Source of the DNA: JBBQBQ01 sp038317685
GTDB taxonomy: Bacteria > Desulfobacterota > Desulfuromonadia > Desulfuromonadales > DDH964
Length of the DNA stretch: 8,279 nt
Direction: 5' to 3'
NCBI GenBank assembly: GCA_038317685.1
Contig: JBBQBQ010000159.1
Location: 1 to 8,279, forward strand
Shown: piece after piece, positions 6,419 through 8,279 of the stretch
Numbering within the stretch: position 1 is the stretch's first letter
Layout of the letters: each line of letters starts with the position of its first letter
Notes under the pieces: model-generated
The model's database searches: none
Told to the model about the DNA's origin: nothing
What the model saw: the letters and a program-made list of their open reading frames with translations, nothing else
Program-made: the position numbers and the translations under genes

Positions 6419-6555
6419 AAGATAAATTATATTAATCCAATCGAAGGTATCGAGTCCCATAGGGCATAGCCAGATACACATATGGTTCGATCTTTCCGCG
6501 GGTTAAAAGACCCTGCGCGTTCGGGTCCAAGGAGCCGCCTGGTTTGAGTCGCCGG

Positions 6556-6585
6556 TTGATGCGCCCCAACAAAACACGCTATAGA
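6556..6585 (+). promoter_or_regulatory. candidate proximal promoter for the CARDB-like genes
   Basis: TTGATG (6556-6561), 18 nt, then TATAGA (6580-6585). The start site would be about 6592, just ahead of the Shine-Dalgarno GGGGAGG (6594-6600), giving a very short leader. Confidence 0.4.
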
Positions 6586-6605
6586 GTTGAGCAGGGGAGG
6601 TCGTT

Positions 6606-7340
6606 ATGGTTAAAGACCAAGAGGACCGAGCTGTTGGCAACAGGCTCCCCCGGTTTTATCGGAAAGGCATCGTCCGGGGAGAACGATTTGATTTGATGAC
6701 GCGCGGCCGCGGTCCGGGTTGGCTCCTTGGCCTGCTCCTGGTTCTATCGCTGGCCTCTTTTGCCATCGCGGCCCCGGTGAGTCAGCAGGCTCCTCGGGCT
6801 ACACCTAAATTAACTCCTGCCACGGCCCCGCTGGTCGTGGCGAGGCCTGATGTTGTCGTCAAGAACATTCAGGTTGTCCCGGCTCAACCCAAGACCGGGG
6901 AGTATTTCGAAGTCCGCATCGAACTGATTAATCAGGGGAAAGCGGCCACTGGCCCCGGGCAGCAATGTATCATCGACATTGAACCCAGCGGGTTTACTCC
7001 AGCGCCCTCTCCCGTCCAGGGGATCATCACTCCCAACAAATCATTTTTCCTGGTCAAGAAATACGTATTCATGGAGGCCGGCAATTATAAGGTCCTGGCC
7101 AGACCGATCCCGGGGCCGAAGAATGCGGTTGTCAAACCATTCACCGTTGTTCTGGCGGCAACAGGTTCCCAGCCGGCCCCTGTGCCGCAGTTGATGGAGG
7201 GGGTGGGAACCTCGGGAGGCAATAACTCAAGCGGTGCAGGAGGTGAGGCTCAGACTGGAAAGCTCCAAAACCCGGGAACAATCCGACATTTCGACCCACA
7301 ACCGGAACCACCAAGGCCGGCTCAGGTCCAAGGGAAATAG
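6606..7340 (+). CDS. exported CARDB-like protein with a DPQPEPP tail
   Basis: Function unknown, 244 aa. Residues 31-56 contain Arg-rich MTRGRGPG then a Leu-rich core and FAIAAP, a standard Sec signal peptide with an AxA cleavage site near 55. A Pro/Ala/Thr linker (57-80) leads to one immunoglobulin-like domain (about 81-184) with the pattern of CARDB domains: DVVVKNIQV, PKTGEYFEVRIELINQGKAA. A Gly/Ser-rich linker (200-216) then precedes the tail HFDPQPEPPRP (228-238). The ATG at 6606 has a strong ribosome binding site, GGGGAGG, 5 nt away, but it puts 30 charged residues before the signal peptide; the ATG at 6696, with GGGGAGA further upstream, would give a normal signal peptide. CARDB modules usually occur in surface or adhesion proteins, so an extracytoplasmic binding role is inferred. 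It is followed by a second CARDB-like gene after 127 nt. Confidence 0.75.
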   Translation: MVKDQEDRAVGNRLPRFYRKGIVRGERFDLMTRGRGPGWLLGLLLVLSLASFAIAAPVSQQAPRATPKLTPATAPLVVARPDVVVKNIQVVPAQPKTGEYFEVRIELINQGKAATGPGQQCIIDIEPSGFTPAPSPVQGIITPNKSFFLVKKYVFMEAGNYKVLARPIPGPKNAVVKPFTVVLAATGSQPAPVPQLMEGVGTSGGNNSSGAGGEAQTGKLQNPGTIRHFDPQPEPPRPAQVQGK

Positions 7341-7365
7341 CCTCACTTGCGGGCGCCTCGGAAGA

Positions 7366-7397
7366 CCTGGACAAAATCTACCGGAGATGGGTCCAGG
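7366..7397 (+). other. stem-loop between the two CARDB-like genes
   Basis: CCTGGAC (7366-7372) and GTCCAGG (7391-7397) form a perfect 7-bp stem with an 18-nt loop. No T-run follows, so it is not a terminator; it could be a processing or stability element in a shared transcript, or chance. Confidence 0.25.
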
Positions 7398-7467
7398 GAC
7401 TGAGGTAAGAAAGCAGGGCGCCTGTGACATCCATGAGATAGCCACAACCAATGAATGGAGAAGGCCT

Positions 7468-8043
7468 ATGAAGACAGCAGTTGGGGAATCGTTCGGAAAC
7501 GGCAAAATTCGCTTGGCCGAAATATTTATCTGCATGCTGGGGTCCCTCCTGGTTTTAGGTCTGGGCGCGACGGCAACCTCCGCAGCTCAAAGCTCCACCG
7601 GAGGGGTCGTCAAGGCCAAACCCGGCTTAAATGCACCACTTCAGGGGCCGGCAGTCCCTCAGCCGAAGCTTCTTGCCGATCTCGTGGTGACCCTGGGCAT
7701 CACTGCGGATAAATACGTGGAGAATGGCAAAACTTGCTACAACCTGCACCCCAAGTGGACGATAGCAAACAACGGCAAGGCCGGCGCAGGAACGTTCAAA
7801 AGCCTGCTGGAGTATAAAAACACCACCCAGGGATGGCTGCCCCTCAGTGAGGAAGTCAGTCCTCCCATCGCTCCTCAGGCAAGGATAAGCACCACCAAAA
7901 CGGCGGGCGGGAACGATCAATATCGTCAGAAATGGTGCGTTGGGGATAGTTTTAAGCCCGGGTACAGAATTACCGTGGATAGCGGAAAAGTTGTCCATGA
8001 GAGCAATGAGAACAACAACAGTGCAACCGCCTATTATCCCTAG
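7468..8043 (+). CDS. second exported CARDB-like protein
   Basis: Function unknown, 191 aa. Residues 1-39 form a Sec signal peptide: KIRLAEIF, a hydrophobic core FICMLGSLLVLGLG, and ATSAAQ with cleavage near residue 39. A Pro-rich linker (49-67) is followed by a single CARDB-like domain (about 69-190): ADLVVTLGI, WTIANNGKAGAGTF, and the ending VVHESNENNNSATA, a characteristic ESNExNN signature of CARDB and related bacterial Ig-like folds. Cys90 and Cys157 are the only cysteines of the mature protein and could form a disulfide. The ATG at 7468 is chosen over the open frame back to 7234 because GGAGAAGG (7457-7464) lies just ahead and the signal peptide begins there. It shares its layout (signal, Pro-rich linker, one domain) with the preceding gene, suggesting related exported partners or diverged duplicates; no enzyme motif is visible. 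Confidence 0.8.
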   Translation: MKTAVGESFGNGKIRLAEIFICMLGSLLVLGLGATATSAAQSSTGGVVKAKPGLNAPLQGPAVPQPKLLADLVVTLGITADKYVENGKTCYNLHPKWTIANNGKAGAGTFKSLLEYKNTTQGWLPLSEEVSPPIAPQARISTTKTAGGNDQYRQKWCVGDSFKPGYRITVDSGKVVHESNENNNSATAYYP

Positions 8044-8079
8044 GGCTGCTATTTCAACTGCAACAAATGAAAAGCAGCC
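8044..8079 (+). other. stem-loop directly after the second CARDB-like gene
   Basis: GGCTGCT (8044-8050) pairs with AGCAGCC (8073-8079), and the inner TTTC/GAAA extends the stem to 11 bp with one bulged A. It starts on the base after the stop codon. No T-run follows on either strand, so it looks like a 3'-end stabilising or Rho-blocking structure rather than a classical terminator. Confidence 0.4.
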
Positions 8080-8134
8080 AGGGAAATTCGTGAAAGCAGT
8101 CGATTTTAGCCGGTTTCAGCCGCAGCAGAGGGGA

Positions 8135-8279
8135 TGACAGAGCTGGCACCGATGTTCGGACAGGTCGGCAGCGGGAATAAGGTGGAAAGCCTTCATGATT
8201 ATGCCGCCAGTCTGAGTGCCGGACCGGCGTAGCCGGGCCGGGGTTTTTGCCAATATGCCTCATCAGGGGTCTTGTCGTC
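8135..8279 (-). mobile_element. right end of an IS3-family insertion sequence (partial)
   Basis: The element runs off the window. Its outer end, read on the + strand, is TGACAGAGCTGGCACC then GATGTTCGGACAGG, resembling IS3-family terminal repeats (TG at the tip, then a GGCxCCG...GGACA core). The transposase stop lies about 65 nt inside this end, a normal spacing. The boundary is estimated from this pattern; the other end and the target duplication are not visible. Confidence 0.6.
8199..8279 (-). CDS. IS3-family transposase (OrfB), C-terminal fragment
   Basis: Partial gene: only the last 26 codons are in the window and the 5' part lies beyond 8279. The frame reads DDKTPDEAYWQKPRPG followed by YAGPALRLAA and a TAA at 8201-8199. 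The phrase xDKTPDEAYW is the typical ending of rve-type (DDE) integrase domains in IS3-family OrfB transposases, following the RPHxxL segment that should lie just outside the window. The DDE residues themselves cannot be checked here. The transposase would act in trans or cis on the terminal repeats of its own element. Orientation is opposite to the CARDB-like genes. I cannot tell whether the copy is intact. Confidence 0.7.
   Translation of the reverse strand, partial: DDKTPDEAYWQKPRPGYAGPALRLAA

Larger units (their letters stand above)
6339..6605. other. unassigned leader region before the CARDB-like genes
   Basis: No convincing gene on either strand. The first 110 nt are AT-rich compared with the rest of the window and include TTTTTT, a 9-nt inverted repeat (GATTAATAT at 6350-6358, ATATTAATC at 6429-6437) and a perfect -35 box. 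Near 6495-6515 a stem CGCGGGT / ACCC(T)GCG with a TAAAAG loop is possible. I checked for tRNA, GEMM and cobalamin riboswitch signatures and saw none. Confidence 0.5.

Noticed and set aside
6350..6437. 9-nt inverted repeat flanking the TTGACA box as a possible operator or small mobile element
   Set aside because: Short, AT-only apart from one base, and expected by chance in AT-rich sequence.
6143..6481. A 112-codon - strand ORF across the RND relic and AT-rich region
   Set aside because: No ribosome binding site, no family resemblance, and it is antisense to the better supported relic frame.
6484..6530. GGTTCGATC resembling a tRNA T-loop
   Set aside because: No acceptor stem, D-arm or anticodon arm can be drawn around it on either strand.
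6432..6573. A - strand frame of about 45 codons ending in KIEPYVYLAMPYGTRYLRLD
   Set aside because: It looks protein-like, but it has no ATG or GTG start, no ribosome binding site and no family I can name.
7234..7467. In-frame N-terminal extension of the second CARDB-like gene
   Set aside because: It overlaps the end of the preceding gene, has no export signal at its start, and the ribosome binding site and signal peptide both point to 7468.
8134..8232. A 32-codon + strand ORF starting ATGACAGAG and ending in the hairpin loop
   Set aside because: It begins on the insertion sequence tip, is antisense to the transposase end, and its purine-rich upstream sequence abuts the ATG with no spacing.

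Overview
The window is GC-rich chromosomal DNA, probably from a Gram-negative, motile, deltaproteobacterium-like organism (Geobacter/Desulfuromonas type). That guess rests on the gene mix: a chemoreceptor with a tip variant I associate with that group, a CzcD-type metal exporter, TcdA, TauE and secreted CARDB-like proteins. It is inference; no rRNA or other phylogenetic marker is present. 

Left part (1-1795, + strand): a CzcD-type cation diffusion facilitator with a good sigma70 promoter that argues for a TTG start at 117, followed 30 nt later by a small membrane-anchored, proline-rich protein with a DUF4124-like C-terminus. They probably share a transcript. A G-rich gap separates them from the convergent chemoreceptor. 

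Middle (1796-5951): a methyl-accepting chemotaxis protein on the - strand, with two membrane helices, no sensor domain between them and an altered signalling tip. Divergent from it is a tight + strand operon: TatD-family hydrolase, TcdA/CsdL tRNA t6A dehydratase (6-nt gap), and TauE/SafE permease (ATGA overlap). Chemoreceptor and operon have back-to-back promoters between 3494 and 3627. 

Right part (5952-8279) looks like accessory DNA. It holds a 26-codon zinc-ribbon mini-gene on the - strand with its own promoter, strong ribosome binding site and terminator. Next comes a short decayed piece of an RND efflux pump, then about 270 nt of unassigned, partly AT-rich leader, then two tandem exported CARDB-like proteins. 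At the far right is the 3' end of an IS3-family transposase gene on the - strand, running off the window, with the insertion sequence end near 8135. 

Most genes belong to known families. The least expected items are the zinc-ribbon mini-gene, the pair of exported CARDB-like proteins beside an insertion sequence, and the chemoreceptor tip. I see no CRISPR array, tRNA, rRNA or prophage, and no convincing new multi-gene defence or biosynthetic system.
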